Source: Clostridia bacterium (lineage in GTDB: Bacteria > Bacillota_A > Clostridia > Oscillospirales > CAG-272). From it: a DNA stretch of 64,000 nt. Below the pieces are notes generated by a model. It was not told the origin of the DNA and did not search any database. It saw nothing but the letters and a program-made list of their open reading frames with translations. A program made the position numbers and the translations under genes. The stretch lies in NCBI GenBank assembly GCA_017632155.1, contig JAGBRZ010000190.1:45984-109983 (forward strand), written 5' to 3'. Shown in pieces: positions 22,155 through 32,039 of the stretch. Numbering within the stretch: the stretch's first letter is position 1; each line of letters begins with the position of its first letter.

Positions 22155-24116
22155 TTAGATGTCTTGCTTAAAGCTGTCGATTGTAAGAATCGGTATGCCT
22201 AAGCTACGTGCTTTTGTTATTTTACTGGATGTGCCATTTACATCTTTTACTACTAAGTGTGTTGTCTTTTTGCTTACGCCTGAAGCAATGGCTCCACCTT
22301 GCGATATAATCAATGCTTCCAAAGCTGAATCTCGTACACCTGAGAAGCACACATTCATGCCGGCATATTTGCCATTTGTGTCAATCTGTGCTTTTTTAGG
22401 TTTGATGAGTGGAACATTGATTGACTTGACAAATTGGTAGAAAGGCAATACGCCACTCTCAAATGCTTGCTGTGTTTTTGACAACTGATGGTATGCTGGA
22501 TTGGCAGGAATTAGCGGATAATATTCTAAATTGAAGAACATTTCTGCCATTTCGTCACCCATGTCATCCAATACCTTTTGAGCCTTTACTTTACCTATTC
22601 CAGTAAAGCAATCGCTGGCGTGCATAAGAGTAAATACCTCAACGCCCGACTTAATCTTTTGATTGTTGTCAAGAATGATATTTGAAATACTTTCTCCAAA
22701 GCCTTCGATATTCATCAGTTCATCAAATGTAATATCGAGCAGCTGAGGGATTGTTGTAAAGCCTGCATTGTAGATTTTACTCAATGTCTCTTCACCAACA
22801 TTCTCGGCTCCGCATGTAATGTAGAAGAATACCATTTTTGCTAACTGGATGCCTGAGCATTGTTTGTTTGTGCAACACAACTCTACATGGTTTTCATTCC
22901 ATGCTGTAGGCGCACCGCAATGAGGGCATTCTGAAAGGTTATCCCACAACGCTTGCTGCTCTCCAGTTGTTGCTGGTTCAAGAGTGCAAAGAATTTTTGG
23001 AATCACGCCACCTGAACGAGTAACGAGTATTTTTGCTCCTACGGCAATTTCATGGTCATTGACCCAAGCTGCATTATATCCTGTTGGATTCTCCATATTG
23101 CAATCACCGGTATCAACAGTTTCAATGTTGACAACTGGCTTTAATGCACCACTCTTGCTCACTTTCCAGGTAATTCCTTTTACTGTAGTCTGGAAACTGT
23201 CTGTAAAGTCTGGGTGCTTGTAGGCGATTGCATACATTGGGTTACCTGTTGATTGATGTCTACCAATGCGATCCCAAATGTCCAGGTCATTGATATATAA
23301 TACTAAGCCATCAATGTAATACTGTTCGCTGAATTGCTTGAAGTATTCATGAAGCAGTTCTTCAGATAAATCTTGTGCTTTAACCGTTCCGAATAATGGT
23401 TCTTGATTAAATGCCGCACACAGCTCCAATAGTACGTCTTTATAAGTGTCAAAATTGTCTAATGAATAAGCGTCAATACCATATCTATAGAAATCAACAT
23501 GCTTGATGAGTTCTGATGGCATGTCTCGATTGAGAAAACCTGCTGCTGTATTGCGTGGTGATTTATATTTATCGCCTGTTTCTGGAGAGTTTTTGCCAGC
23601 AAAATGAGCCTCCCACTGCTTTCTACTGAATACAAATTCGCCGAATACGCAATCCCAAAATCTTGTCTCTTTTACATTTTTAGAGTGCAGCATGTTGTAA
23701 TGTGGAGTACAGTCTTGTCCTTCGTTTTCTGCACCTCCTCTTGAAAAAGCGCGATTTTGTGTATAGCTATATAACAATGAAAGTCCGTCAAACTTTGGCG
23801 TGACAATGATTGTTTCATTATCGTTTATGGCCAATGATTTGAGCCATGCGTGAATGTCTGGAAGGCTCTTCACTTTATTGAGTGATTTCATTGGAATAGG
23901 TAACTTTACCTTCCTTCCAGCATTTACAACTCCAGGCTCTGCACTTTTGAACCATTCGTTGTCTGGATCTATGCTTTTAAGTTGTTCAACCATTGTATCG
24001 TATTCAATATCTGAAATTTCTGGTTCACCCTTACGATACAGTTCATTATGTCTTTTAAGTTCTGCAACCAACACATCTTTGGTGTGTACGGTTATTGTAT
24101 GATTGATTGTTCCCAT
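22155..24116 (-). CDS. ligA: NAD-dependent DNA ligase
   Basis: About 653 residues from the ATG at 24116 (MGTINHTITVHTKD); the longer frame from 24203 would run into the dUTPase gene. It seals nicks in DNA using NAD+. The adenylation motif KxDG is seen in TPKFDGLSLLY. A four-cysteine zinc finger follows (CPHCGAP...CCTNKQC), then helix-hairpin-helix repeats (MNIEGFGESISNII; FTGIGKVKAQKVL) and a C-terminal BRCT domain (GMNVCFSGVRDSALEALI). Domain order and length fit bacterial LigA. It serves phage replication or repair. Confidence 0.93.
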   Translation of the reverse strand: MGTINHTITVHTKDVLVAELKRHNELYRKGEPEISDIEYDTMVEQLKSIDPDNEWFKSAEPGVVNAGRKVKLPIPMKSLNKVKSLPDIHAWLKSLAINDNETIIVTPKFDGLSLLYSYTQNRAFSRGGAENEGQDCTPHYNMLHSKNVKETRFWDCVFGEFVFSRKQWEAHFAGKNSPETGDKYKSPRNTAAGFLNRDMPSELIKHVDFYRYGIDAYSLDNFDTYKDVLLELCAAFNQEPLFGTVKAQDLSEELLHEYFKQFSEQYYIDGLVLYINDLDIWDRIGRHQSTGNPMYAIAYKHPDFTDSFQTTVKGITWKVSKSGALKPVVNIETVDTGDCNMENPTGYNAAWVNDHEIAVGAKILVTRSGGVIPKILCTLEPATTGEQQALWDNLSECPHCGAPTAWNENHVELCCTNKQCSGIQLAKMVFFYITCGAENVGEETLSKIYNAGFTTIPQLLDITFDELMNIEGFGESISNIILDNNQKIKSGVEVFTLMHASDCFTGIGKVKAQKVLDDMGDEMAEMFFNLEYYPLIPANPAYHQLSKTQQAFESGVLPFYQFVKSINVPLIKPKKAQIDTNGKYAGMNVCFSGVRDSALEALIISQGGAIASGVSKKTTHLVVKDVNGTSSKITKARSLGIPILTIDSFKQDI

Positions 24117-24120
24117 AATT

Positions 24121-24154
24121 GAAAAGCGGGCGCACACCGTTTGGCAATGCGCCC
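24121..24154 (-). terminator. leftward terminator between dut and ligA
   Basis: GGGCGCA 24128-24134 pairs with TGCGCCC 24148-24154; the minus strand continues GCTTTTC. It is a weak T-run, so it may attenuate rather than stop transcription into ligA. Confidence 0.5.
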
Positions 24155-24168
24155 TTAATTTGTTGTTA

Positions 24169-24603
24169 TTACTTTTTACCGGTGTGTCCGAAGCCGCCGT
24201 CACCTCTCTCTGTTGCTTGAAGCTCTTCTACTTCTACCCAAGTCACTTGCTTGTATTTTGCAATTACCATCTGGGCGATACGATCACCATCGTTGATCGT
24301 GAAAGGTTCCTGTCCGTGATTGATGAGAATAACACCTACATCACCAGTATAGTCGGCATCAATGGTACCTGGAGAGTTAAGACATGTGATGCCATGTTTG
24401 AGAGCAAGTCCGCTACGAGGTCTGACCTGTGCCTCATATCCTTGTGGTAAACCGATATGGATTCCAGTTGGAATCAATCGTCTTTCACCGGGTTGTAATA
24501 CTATGGGTTCTTCAATGTTTGCACGCAAGTCCATGCCTGCTGATAACTTGGTTGCATACTTAGGCAACTCATGCTTTGAATTGTTTACAATCTGTACTTT
24601 CAT
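24169..24603 (-). CDS. dut: dUTP diphosphatase
   Basis: 144 residues, the usual length of trimeric dUTPases. It hydrolyses dUTP to dUMP and pyrophosphate, keeping uracil out of phage DNA. All five motifs are seen: [33 protein letters not shown], a segment around [11 protein letters not shown], and the glycine-rich C-terminus [12 protein letters not shown] that closes the active site. Confidence 0.95.
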   Translation of the reverse strand: MKVQIVNNSKHELPKYATKLSAGMDLRANIEEPIVLQPGERRLIPTGIHIGLPQGYEAQVRPRSGLALKHGITCLNSPGTIDADYTGDVGVILINHGQEPFTINDGDRIAQMVIAKYKQVTWVEVEELQATERGDGGFGHTGKK

Positions 24604-24608
24604 AACTT

Positions 24609-24935
24609 CTAATTTTTGATTTTCTTTTTATACTTCATTCCTGTACGACTCATGTTTTTCGTTTTGTAGATTTTCCGTTCTACACCACATAACTGGTCGT
24701 ATTCCTCTAATTTGAGAACTCCCAAATCGTCAAAAGTGACTTCAATGTCATCCATAAGGTGACGGAAGTATAGACCTTGACAAGAAATGCAACGTCCTGT
24801 ACATACATAATGTATGGATTGAGAGTATGTATTAAAGGCTTTTGCTGTTGCTGATACCGATTGGAAGATAGCGATTAATCGTTTCAGCGAATTGAACACT
24901 AAGATTCTACTTGGTTTACTGCTAACTCTGCCCAT
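24609..24935 (-). CDS. hypothetical basic protein
   Basis: 108 residues, basic ([42 protein letters not shown]). The pattern of a short beta element followed by [23 protein letters not shown] resembles NUMOD-type DNA-binding modules of phage and homing nucleases, which is a tentative match. It overlaps the next gene upstream by 14 nt. Confidence 0.55.
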   Translation of the reverse strand: MGRVSSKPSRILVFNSLKRLIAIFQSVSATAKAFNTYSQSIHYVCTGRCISCQGLYFRHLMDDIEVTFDDLGVLKLEEYDQLCGVERKIYKTKNMSRTGMKYKKKIKN

Positions 24936-25374
24936 TCTCTAATATCGTTTCCAAAACATTCTTAGTAAGCCTACTTTTGGCTACTTGTACAAGATACGTA
25001 TCAGATATGCAGAAACCGTTAGTAAACAGTTCATGAATCCTATCGCACATATACGCTAAGAAATCAGGTTCGACAAAAGAGATGAAAAGGTAAGCGAAGT
25101 TACCATCAATTAAATAGTGACCTTCATGATTGAATTGACAGACTTGATCTGCTTCCATTCCATAAGCACTCATGAGTGCTTCGATAGGTGCTTCATATTT
25201 CTGGAAGAAATCTGTGACTGTTACTGAAAGTCCTTTGTTTTGAAGATATGCAGTGGCATCAAAGAATGAGATGTCATTATCAATTGAACTCCCGAAGAGC
25301 AAATCGGGAAACTCTGGAAGTGCCGGCTCTGAACAAGTTAACTGTATAGGCTTTCCAGAAATTTTAGGGAACAT
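24922..25374 (-). CDS. hypothetical protein
   Basis: 150 residues, acidic, soluble, no motif found (MFPKISGKPIQLTCSEPALPE). It shares one base with the stop of the upstream gene and overlaps the next gene, so the first three genes of this operon are coupled. Confidence 0.6.
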   Translation of the reverse strand: MFPKISGKPIQLTCSEPALPEFPDLLFGSSIDNDISFFDATAYLQNKGLSVTVTDFFQKYEAPIEALMSAYGMEADQVCQFNHEGHYLIDGNFAYLFISFVEPDFLAYMCDRIHELFTNGFCISDTYLVQVAKSRLTKNVLETILENGQS

Positions 25375-25922
25375 TAAGCTCCAATTAGTCTTACTTTTTC
25401 TTGATGTACGTCAGTTGGCCAAAGAATTGCTTCAGCTCTGTCAAATTTAGTGTCACGAATGATAAATTCGCGTGTTTCTCCTACTTTTTTGAGGTATGCG
25501 TGTACAAATTGTGCTGCCTCAATATTGGAGGTTGCTGGAACGTAAATGTTTTCATTAGATCGTTTCTCTTTTCCTGTTTTTTCGTCAACGACCATGTACA
25601 TTACTTTTACACAATACAAACCGACTTCTGTATCTACAGCCTCTTCAAAGAAATTGCAAACCAAACCAGCTGTCAATTCAGTGTCCTGTGTAAGCACATT
25701 GTTGTACACCAGCTCTGTAATTTTGGTTTTTAGAATTTCGATGCTAATGCTGCCAAACTGTGTTCGGTTCTGGTTTTCAGCAAGTGCATACGCCACTTTC
25801 TCTGCTTCCGAATAGCTGGAAGCATACACTAACTCTTCGGTTTTGGTTTTCGCCAAAGCACCGCCCTCTCTTTCAGAGGTCCATTCCGTTTTGATACGGT
25901 AGAAATCAAATCCTGTTTGCAT
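25374..25922 (-). CDS. hypothetical protein, first gene of the leftward operon
   Basis: 182 residues. The two halves show related phrases (YASSYSEAEKVAYALAEN and YVPATSNIEAAQFVHAYL, each followed by a short beta/charged segment), suggesting an internal duplication of a small alpha/beta domain. It lies about 40 nt after a strong promoter. Function unknown. Confidence 0.6.
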   Translation of the reverse strand: MQTGFDFYRIKTEWTSEREGGALAKTKTEELVYASSYSEAEKVAYALAENQNRTQFGSISIEILKTKITELVYNNVLTQDTELTAGLVCNFFEEAVDTEVGLYCVKVMYMVVDEKTGKEKRSNENIYVPATSNIEAAQFVHAYLKKVGETREFIIRDTKFDRAEAILWPTDVHQEKVRLIGA

Positions 25923-25963
25923 AATGCTTAAAATTAATAGTGAATGTATTTGTTATTCGAGTG

Positions 25964-25995
25964 CAAAGATATATAATATATTGAAAGTATCAAAA
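25964..25995 (-). promoter_or_regulatory. strong Bacteroidetes-type promoter, leftward
   Basis: Minus strand TTTTG (25995-25991), 19 nt, TATCTTTG (25971-25964), followed by CACTC. It would drive the 25.9-22 kb genes. The 248-nt divergent region 25923-26170 also holds the late-type CTATTC motif on the other strand. Confidence 0.8.
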
Positions 25996-26142
25996 TAAAA
26001 CCTATACTTTTAACATATTCATTTTATTGCTATACCTGATTATCAACGCTTTGCAAAAGATATTTTTATTGAGATTTTTTCTTAAATTGTAAAATCAAAA
26101 CGTAAAAGTACCATTCATACAAACGAAAACCACTCAATTCAA

Positions 26143-26160
26143 CTATTCTTCTCTAAAAAA
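26143..26160 (+). promoter_or_regulatory. CTATTC late motif, copy 1
   Basis: CTATTCTTCTCTAAAAAAG lies 23 nt before the portal start codon, at the beginning of the whole rightward late block. No TAnnTTTG box is visible on this strand. Confidence 0.5.
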
Positions 26161-26170
26161 GAGTTATACA

Positions 26171-27481
26171 ATGGCTACTGTTAACAGCGAAGAAAAGTTT
26201 AATGTGGATTTGCTGGAAAGTATATTTAGAACCAGCAAAAAGACAATTCAGGAATATGTGCGAGAGATTGAGCGATACTGTCGTTTCAAGTCTGTACAGA
26301 ATCAGGTTGTGAATGGCACTGTCTTAGATGATCGTGGCAAACTCATTGACCTGTATGATGCGTGTGTCCAACAAGACGCACACCTCTCTGCTGTATTAGA
26401 AACTCTGGAGTCACAGATTGTGGGCGAGCGATATATGCTTGCGCGTCAAAATGAGAAGGGTAAATACGTCAAAGATGTGGCTGCTACCCGTAAAATACAA
26501 GGTACCCAGTTTATCAAGATTATCAAAGGCATTGTAGAGTCAAAGTTATATGGTTTTACTGCTCTGGAGATTTTGCCTGACATAGATGAACGTACCGGCA
26601 AGCTCAAAGAAGTAAATATCATCGAAAGACGTAATGTGCTTCCAGACCAAAAACGTATTGTGCGTAGACAAGGCATCTGGTCTCCAGGTTGGGATTTTGA
26701 ATCGCCTCAATATTACAATAATTACATCTTGATTAATTCAGGAACATTGGGTCTGTTCTCAGCAACTACGCCATTGATTTTGGCTAAGAAGTTTACATTG
26801 GCAAACTACGTAAACTTCAGTCATACGTATGGCCAGCCTATCATTCATGGTAAAACAGAATCAGATAACTCCCAGGACCGTAAGCGTTTGGCTAACGATA
26901 TTGCCAGTGCAGCTCAGAATAAAGTAATTGTTACTGGCCTGAATGACGAGGTGGACATCAAGACGTTTACAATGTCTAATTCTGAGAAGGTGTTTACTGG
27001 TTTGATGGAGGTTGTAGATAAAGAGGTGTCTAACCTTATACTTGGTTCGGAATCAATGGCCGGCGCAACTCAATCTTATGTTGGTGCGACAAATGCACAT
27101 CAAGACATTTTCCGTGATCGCGTAGAAGTATATCGTGAATACATTGAAAATGTAATGAATGAAGAGATTATCCCACGCTTGGTTGCTATGGGCTATATCG
27201 AAGATGGTCTGGAGTTCAAGTATTCTAAGCGTTTGGAAATGTCTAACAAAGACCAGATTGACTTATATACATTCTTAACCGAGCGTTATGAAATTGCTGC
27301 TGATGAGATTGAAAAAGTGTTTGGTGTAACTGTTGGTAGGCAATTAAACTTGGAGTCTCCTTACGATGGAGGTGTTGGTGCAAGACTTGGTGACGATACA
27401 TATCGTATGACTGATGAGGAATACTATAAAAGATATGGAAGACATCGTGGTGCGGTAAATTTTCTAAAGGAGAGGAAGTGA
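26171..27481 (+). CDS. portal protein, Mu gp29 / DUF935 type
   Basis: 436 residues. Recognisable DUF935 features are the N-terminal SEEKFNVDLLESIFR, the segment DAHLSAVLETLESQIVGERY, and ARKFTLANYVNFSHTYGQP-like middle (LAKKFTLANYVNFSHTYGQP). Portal proteins form the dodecameric ring at one capsid vertex through which DNA enters and leaves. It starts the head module; terminase genes are not seen upstream, which is unusual. Confidence 0.85.
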   Translation: MATVNSEEKFNVDLLESIFRTSKKTIQEYVREIERYCRFKSVQNQVVNGTVLDDRGKLIDLYDACVQQDAHLSAVLETLESQIVGERYMLARQNEKGKYVKDVAATRKIQGTQFIKIIKGIVESKLYGFTALEILPDIDERTGKLKEVNIIERRNVLPDQKRIVRRQGIWSPGWDFESPQYYNNYILINSGTLGLFSATTPLILAKKFTLANYVNFSHTYGQPIIHGKTESDNSQDRKRLANDIASAAQNKVIVTGLNDEVDIKTFTMSNSEKVFTGLMEVVDKEVSNLILGSESMAGATQSYVGATNAHQDIFRDRVEVYREYIENVMNEEIIPRLVAMGYIEDGLEFKYSKRLEMSNKDQIDLYTFLTERYEIAADEIEKVFGVTVGRQLNLESPYDGGVGARLGDDTYRMTDEEYYKRYGRHRGAVNFLKERK

Positions 27482-28347
27482 TAGGCAACACTTCTCTCTC
27501 CGATGTGCTTGCTCATAAATTGCCTGTTCATGACGAAGAACGCCATCGAGAAGAGTTTTTGGCCCTCATTGCTATTTTTGAAAAATTACTGTACAGCATT
27601 CCTAATGACATGGAGTCTTGGGAGGTGATGGAAGAATTAATGGCATTAAGAGCCGATTTCGCTATTCATCATGCACTCAATGGCTTTGGTCTGGAGTATG
27701 ATACAGCGTTGGAGCTATTAAGAACTGCTGAAGATGGACTCACAGAAATAGATAAAGCAAAGCGCAATGTAGTGGTTGCAGCTATTGATAATTTGGTTGA
27801 TTTTGCGGTTGCTGAAGAATACCAAATGGCTTTGGAACTTCCAGAGATTGAAGAAGAATTGGAAGAGGAAGAACTGGAGGATATTATGGCTCTATTTGCT
27901 AAATATAATGATAGGTATGCGTTGATTGAAAATCAAGATGCTGAATACGCAATGATTATCGCCGCCCAGCTTATCGCAGTGTCTAATAATACAGTGCTTA
28001 CTTATATGACACAAGGCGATGAGCGTGTACGACCTTGGCATTTGCAGTATGAAGGATATTCAGCTCCAAAATCTTCATTCCCAGCTTGGCTGATTCCACC
28101 AATCGAACACGCATGTCGTTGCTATCTTGTAGAAGATAGTGTGACAGGACAACTACAGGATGTGCAAGGTGCCGTTATTCGTGTGCCTGAGATACCTGAG
28201 TGGTTCAATCCAACATTCAAAGAGAGCGTGGCATTAGGTGGCAGAATTTTTTCTGATGAGCATCCATATTTCCAAATACAAGACGAACATCAGCAAACAT
28301 TGCAGTCTATAGCTGATAGAATTAAATCTAAATACTGGAATGGCTAA
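27478..28347 (+). CDS. minor head protein, Mu gpF-like
   Basis: 289 residues with a GTG start overlapping the portal stop (GTGA). The C-terminal part ERVRPWHLQYEGYSAPKSSF...PIEHACRCYLV matches the Mu F/SPP1 gp7 minor head family, with conserved histidine and cysteines. The protein helps DNA ejection or head assembly. The N-terminal half is acidic and helical. Confidence 0.75.
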   Translation: MIGNTSLSDVLAHKLPVHDEERHREEFLALIAIFEKLLYSIPNDMESWEVMEELMALRADFAIHHALNGFGLEYDTALELLRTAEDGLTEIDKAKRNVVVAAIDNLVDFAVAEEYQMALELPEIEEELEEEELEDIMALFAKYNDRYALIENQDAEYAMIIAAQLIAVSNNTVLTYMTQGDERVRPWHLQYEGYSAPKSSFPAWLIPPIEHACRCYLVEDSVTGQLQDVQGAVIRVPEIPEWFNPTFKESVALGGRIFSDEHPYFQIQDEHQQTLQSIADRIKSKYWNG

Positions 28348-28843
28348 GAAGTTAAATGGCAAACAAATTTCGCCTCAACAAATGATTGCTCAATGGAGAC
28401 ATTTGCCTCATAAATTCCAAGTGAATGTATGGAGTTTTGAGATTCAGGCTGGCCGTGCAGCGGTATCCATTTTCCAGGAATCATTTGACTTAAAACGTCT
28501 CAATAGCGCAGGTTCAATGCCTTGGAGACCTCGAAGAGACAGAAAGACGCACCCTCTATTGAATGAAACGTCATCTTTGAAAAATTCAATTAAGTGGAAG
28601 CACATTTCTGAAAAATCCAATCCATCTGGTGTTCGTATATATACAGACCCCAATGGATTCAAGCACACAAAAAGGCATCGTGGCTTTTGTTATGCAGCAG
28701 TGCATAATGCTAAAAGTGGTACGTACACATACGGTAGAACGGGAGTTGCGAGTGTGCAAAGACAGTATATAGGACATTCGTCCGTATTAAAAGACAAATT
28801 GATTCAATTATCGGCAGTAATATTTACCGGATTTCCTAAATGA
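28340..28843 (+). CDS. virion morphogenesis / tail completion protein, gpG-like
   Basis: 167 residues, basic, overlapping the minor head gene by 8 nt. Position after the gpF-like gene and features such as the RPRRDRKTHPLLNETSSLKNSI segment fit the phage virion morphogenesis (Mu gpG) family, which works at head-tail joining. Assignment is moderate. Confidence 0.6.
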   Translation: MAKKLNGKQISPQQMIAQWRHLPHKFQVNVWSFEIQAGRAAVSIFQESFDLKRLNSAGSMPWRPRRDRKTHPLLNETSSLKNSIKWKHISEKSNPSGVRIYTDPNGFKHTKRHRGFCYAAVHNAKSGTYTYGRTGVASVQRQYIGHSSVLKDKLIQLSAVIFTGFPK

Positions 28844-29562
28844 TAGTAGATAAATATAAACCACTTGAACCGGAGGAAGAGAACGCCATTAAGCAAACTG
28901 TTACAGATAGCACTGTCAGTCAAGAGCAAGAACTGTATGCTACCAATGCACTTTGTGAAGTGTTTAATGCTGTCAAGAACATACTTGGGGACCTTAAATT
29001 GAATGATCAAGACCCCAATAGTCCACCATTGTTCAGAACAATCAAACTCAACAATGGTCAGTTGAGCAGATTAAAAAACAACAAGTGGAACAAAGAGTAT
29101 GCAATTGCGTTCCCTGCCGTGTTCTTACATTTTATAGATGTGCGATACTTGGTTCAGCAATCACGTGTTGGTGAAGGACGTGCCACTATGCGTATTCAAT
29201 ATGTTCTCAATCGCTTAAACAATAGTGACACCGATTTTGAACTGGAAGGTTACGCGCTGTTCCAAAAAATTAACGCTGCAATTCAAGACCGAAAGAAGGA
29301 ATTTCCAGCATTGACTGAACGGTTTCAACTAACATACTTTGACCAGCCAGAATCATTTGATGATGGCCTTCAGCCATTTTGGATTGACTATGAAGTATGG
29401 TTCTCGGAATATTCATCTTATAGATATAAGAATTATGTAGACCGCTATTTGGTCATGCCTCCGTTCACAAACCATAAAGACCAAGACCCAAACTGTAATG
29501 TTGACAATCACGAAGACCATAAAGACCCAGCTATTGAGGACGTTGCAGGCTTCAGTGATTAA
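28840..29562 (+). CDS. hypothetical structural protein
   Basis: 240 residues in the head module, sharing 4 nt with the previous gene. The end is rich in aspartate, asparagine and histidine (NHKDQDPNCNVDNHEDHKD), a possible metal-binding tail. Position suggests a head-tail connector or completion protein. No family recognised from the sequence. Confidence 0.55.
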   Translation: MIVDKYKPLEPEEENAIKQTVTDSTVSQEQELYATNALCEVFNAVKNILGDLKLNDQDPNSPPLFRTIKLNNGQLSRLKNNKWNKEYAIAFPAVFLHFIDVRYLVQQSRVGEGRATMRIQYVLNRLNNSDTDFELEGYALFQKINAAIQDRKKEFPALTERFQLTYFDQPESFDDGLQPFWIDYEVWFSEYSSYRYKNYVDRYLVMPPFTNHKDQDPNCNVDNHEDHKDPAIEDVAGFSD

Positions 29563-29602
29563 ATAATCATGTGACTTTTCCAACTTTTTATTTCCACAAA
29601 TT

Positions 29603-29620
29603 CTATTCTTCAGAAAATCA
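29603..29620 (+). promoter_or_regulatory. CTATTC late motif, copy 2
   Basis: CTATTCTTCAGAAAATC lies 21 nt before the prohead protease start codon, in a 66-nt gap. Confidence 0.45.
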
Positions 29621-29628
29621 AAGAAAAA

Positions 29629-30891
29629 ATGGACGTAAACAAATTGAAATATGTTGTAGGTAAGGCAGATAAGGATGCTCCTGCTATTATTCGTTTTTTT
29701 GGCCCTGTAGATAGTTACTCCACTCAATGCTTCAATGAGGAGTTTCTGTGGTTGCAGAATTGCGTACAGCCTTCTAAGATTGTGGTGCTTATCAATTCTG
29801 ATGGTGGTTCCGTCATGTATGGCATGAGCACATTCTCTATCATCCAGTCTTGTCCGATTGAGGTTGATTGCGTGATTGAAGGTATTGCCGCTTCTATGGG
29901 TAGCATTATCTGGGCCGCTGGAGACCATTTGTATATGCACGACTATTCAATTCTCATGATTCACAATCCTTTTATATATGATAAGGATTCCGATAATGAA
30001 ACTGTAAAGAATATGGTCAATGCCTTCAGAGGTCAATTAGAGACCATATATCAGAAGTGTTTCGGCCTTTCAAAAGAAAAGGTAAGAAGTATCATGGATG
30101 GCGAAGGGGATGCAGATGGTACTTATTTCAGCGCGAAGGAAGCTGTGAAAGCAGGAATCTTACCCGCAGATAACATTTTGAAAACATCAAAACAGGTGTG
30201 TGATAAAGTTAAGAATCAAATTGAAGGTGTGACAAGCGCAACTTCTTTACGTGACATCATGGCTTCTATGGCAGAAGAACTTGATGAAAATAAACTTCTG
30301 GAGAAGTTAGTTGCTATTCATAATCAAAATGAACAAAATTTTCAAGAACAAAAAGTAATGGAAAACAAAGAAAATGTAAGTTTTGGTGCTGTATGCGCAC
30401 AGCTTGGTTTTTCTAACGATGTTCCAGTAGCGAATGTTTCCAACCGTATTACTGATCTGCTTAAAGCTGAGACAGACTTGAAGGATGTAAAGTCACAGTT
30501 GAGCGAGCTGCAAATCAAGTACCAAGGCAAAGAGGCTGAAGTGAAGAACATGGGCGATGAACTTGCTGAAGTGAAGGCTTCTTTACAGAAGTATCAGGAT
30601 GCTGAGAAGGCTGCTTTGGAGGCTGAGATTGAGAATACAGTACAGGCGGCTATTGAGGCCGGTAAAATTGATGAGTCTGCTAAGGAGTCATGGATTGCAA
30701 TGGCAAACACCAATTTTGAAATGGTGAAGGCTACATTGGCTTCAATTCCTGGTCGTGACAAGATTAGCAAGGAGATTGCAAATGACCCTGAGAACATTAG
30801 CCATGTTCAGGATGCAATGAAGACAGCAGAGGAAAAGATGGCTGAACAAGTCGAGTCTGTTGTTGGCAAAGTTGAATTTAAGAAATTCTAA
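29629..30891 (+). CDS. ClpP-like prohead protease fused to scaffold
   Basis: 420 residues. The first 200 show a ClpP-type fold: nucleophile Ser89 in GIAASMGS and the histidine of LMIHNPF near residue 112. From about 235 on there is a coiled-coil scaffold (LKDVKSQLSELQIKYQGKEAEVKNMGDELAEV). Such fusions cleave themselves and the scaffold while the capsid matures. The major capsid gene follows 13 nt later, as expected. Confidence 0.88.
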   Translation: MDVNKLKYVVGKADKDAPAIIRFFGPVDSYSTQCFNEEFLWLQNCVQPSKIVVLINSDGGSVMYGMSTFSIIQSCPIEVDCVIEGIAASMGSIIWAAGDHLYMHDYSILMIHNPFIYDKDSDNETVKNMVNAFRGQLETIYQKCFGLSKEKVRSIMDGEGDADGTYFSAKEAVKAGILPADNILKTSKQVCDKVKNQIEGVTSATSLRDIMASMAEELDENKLLEKLVAIHNQNEQNFQEQKVMENKENVSFGAVCAQLGFSNDVPVANVSNRITDLLKAETDLKDVKSQLSELQIKYQGKEAEVKNMGDELAEVKASLQKYQDAEKAALEAEIENTVQAAIEAGKIDESAKESWIAMANTNFEMVKATLASIPGRDKISKEIANDPENISHVQDAMKTAEEKMAEQVESVVGKVEFKKF

Positions 30892-30904
30892 AAAGTAAAA
30901 ATAA

Positions 30905-31963
30905 ATGGCAGGAACTATTAATTATGCAGGTAATACCTACGCAGGCGAAGTCTTAGAGGACTTGCTGGTATATACCGCGCAAGGCAATGACACCTTCCGT
31001 GAGGGTCTTGTACACATCAAGCCTGGCGTACAAAAGAAGTTCACGCTTCCTCATGTATCGCTTGGTAAGATTATCCAGGATAATAAGCCTACCCCTACTT
31101 CTACTGAGGGTGGTGTAGGTGCTGATGGCATGAACCAGTACACTCATTCAGAGCGTTACTTGGAGCCACAGGACTTCATGGTATATCTTGAGTTTAATCC
31201 TCGTGATTTTGAGGAGTATTGGAAGCCTTTCCAACCAGAGGGCGAGCTTATTTTCCGTGAACTCGATCCAAAGGTACAGGCAACTATGCTTCACCTCTTA
31301 ATTGACCGTAAGGATGAGTATCTTGGTGACTGTATCTGGTGTAGTAAGAGGGGTGGTAATGACGGTAACATCGTTGCCCCTGAAAACAGCACTGTAATTG
31401 GTGGCGATTCTGCGGCTGGCCCAATGAAGTATTTCGATGGTGCTATTGCTCGTGTAATCACTAACATCAATAGCGCAGACGCTAACGAGAAGGCAAGCGG
31501 TCAGGTTGTGGTAGCTGGTGACACTACTCTTACTACTGGTGAGCAAGTAGAGCAGGCTCTTTACGCTATGTGGCTTGCATGTCCTAAGAACTTGCGTAAG
31601 TCAAATGCCCTGAAGTTCGTTATGGGCTGGGAGGCATGGGACCTTTACGACCAGTACCTTTCTGCTAAGGACGTGAAGTATTCTGAGAATGCAGATGTCA
31701 ACAAGTATCGCTTCAAGGGTAAGAAGATCGTGGTTATCAACGGTATTCCTGAGCACACAATCTTCCTCGGTAAGTTCACTACCGGTATGGATTCTTGCTT
31801 GTGGATGGGCGTTGACTACGCTACTGACCAGGAGTCTGTAAAGGTTGAGCGTTTGCAGGCTAACTCAGAGTTGTACTTCTTCCAGATGCGTATGAAGGTC
31901 GATGTTAACATCGTACTTCCTTCAGAAATCGTTGTTTGGACAGCGTACAAGGCTAAGGCTTAA
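30905..31963 (+). CDS. major capsid protein
   Basis: 352 residues directly after the protease/scaffold gene. The N-terminal region MAGTINYAGNTYAGEVLEDLLVYT and the long beta-rich centre are typical of this Bacteroidetes phage capsid type. Assignment rests on position, length and strong terminator directly after the gene, which fits a highly expressed protein. It is expected to form the icosahedral shell. Confidence 0.8.
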   Translation: MAGTINYAGNTYAGEVLEDLLVYTAQGNDTFREGLVHIKPGVQKKFTLPHVSLGKIIQDNKPTPTSTEGGVGADGMNQYTHSERYLEPQDFMVYLEFNPRDFEEYWKPFQPEGELIFRELDPKVQATMLHLLIDRKDEYLGDCIWCSKRGGNDGNIVAPENSTVIGGDSAAGPMKYFDGAIARVITNINSADANEKASGQVVVAGDTTLTTGEQVEQALYAMWLACPKNLRKSNALKFVMGWEAWDLYDQYLSAKDVKYSENADVNKYRFKGKKIVVINGIPEHTIFLGKFTTGMDSCLWMGVDYATDQESVKVERLQANSELYFFQMRMKVDVNIVLPSEIVVWTAYKAKA

Positions 31964-31991
31964 TTGAAATCAGTATATCTTATATAAACCT

Positions 31992-32026
31992 GGGGAGTGG
32001 AGGAACAGGCTCCATTCCCCTTTTTT
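31992..32026 (+). terminator. rho-independent terminator after the capsid gene
   Basis: GGGGAGTGGAG 31992-32002 pairs with CTCCATTCCCC 32010-32020, followed by TTTTTT. Confidence 0.85.
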
Positions 32027-32039
32027 AATTTAACAAATT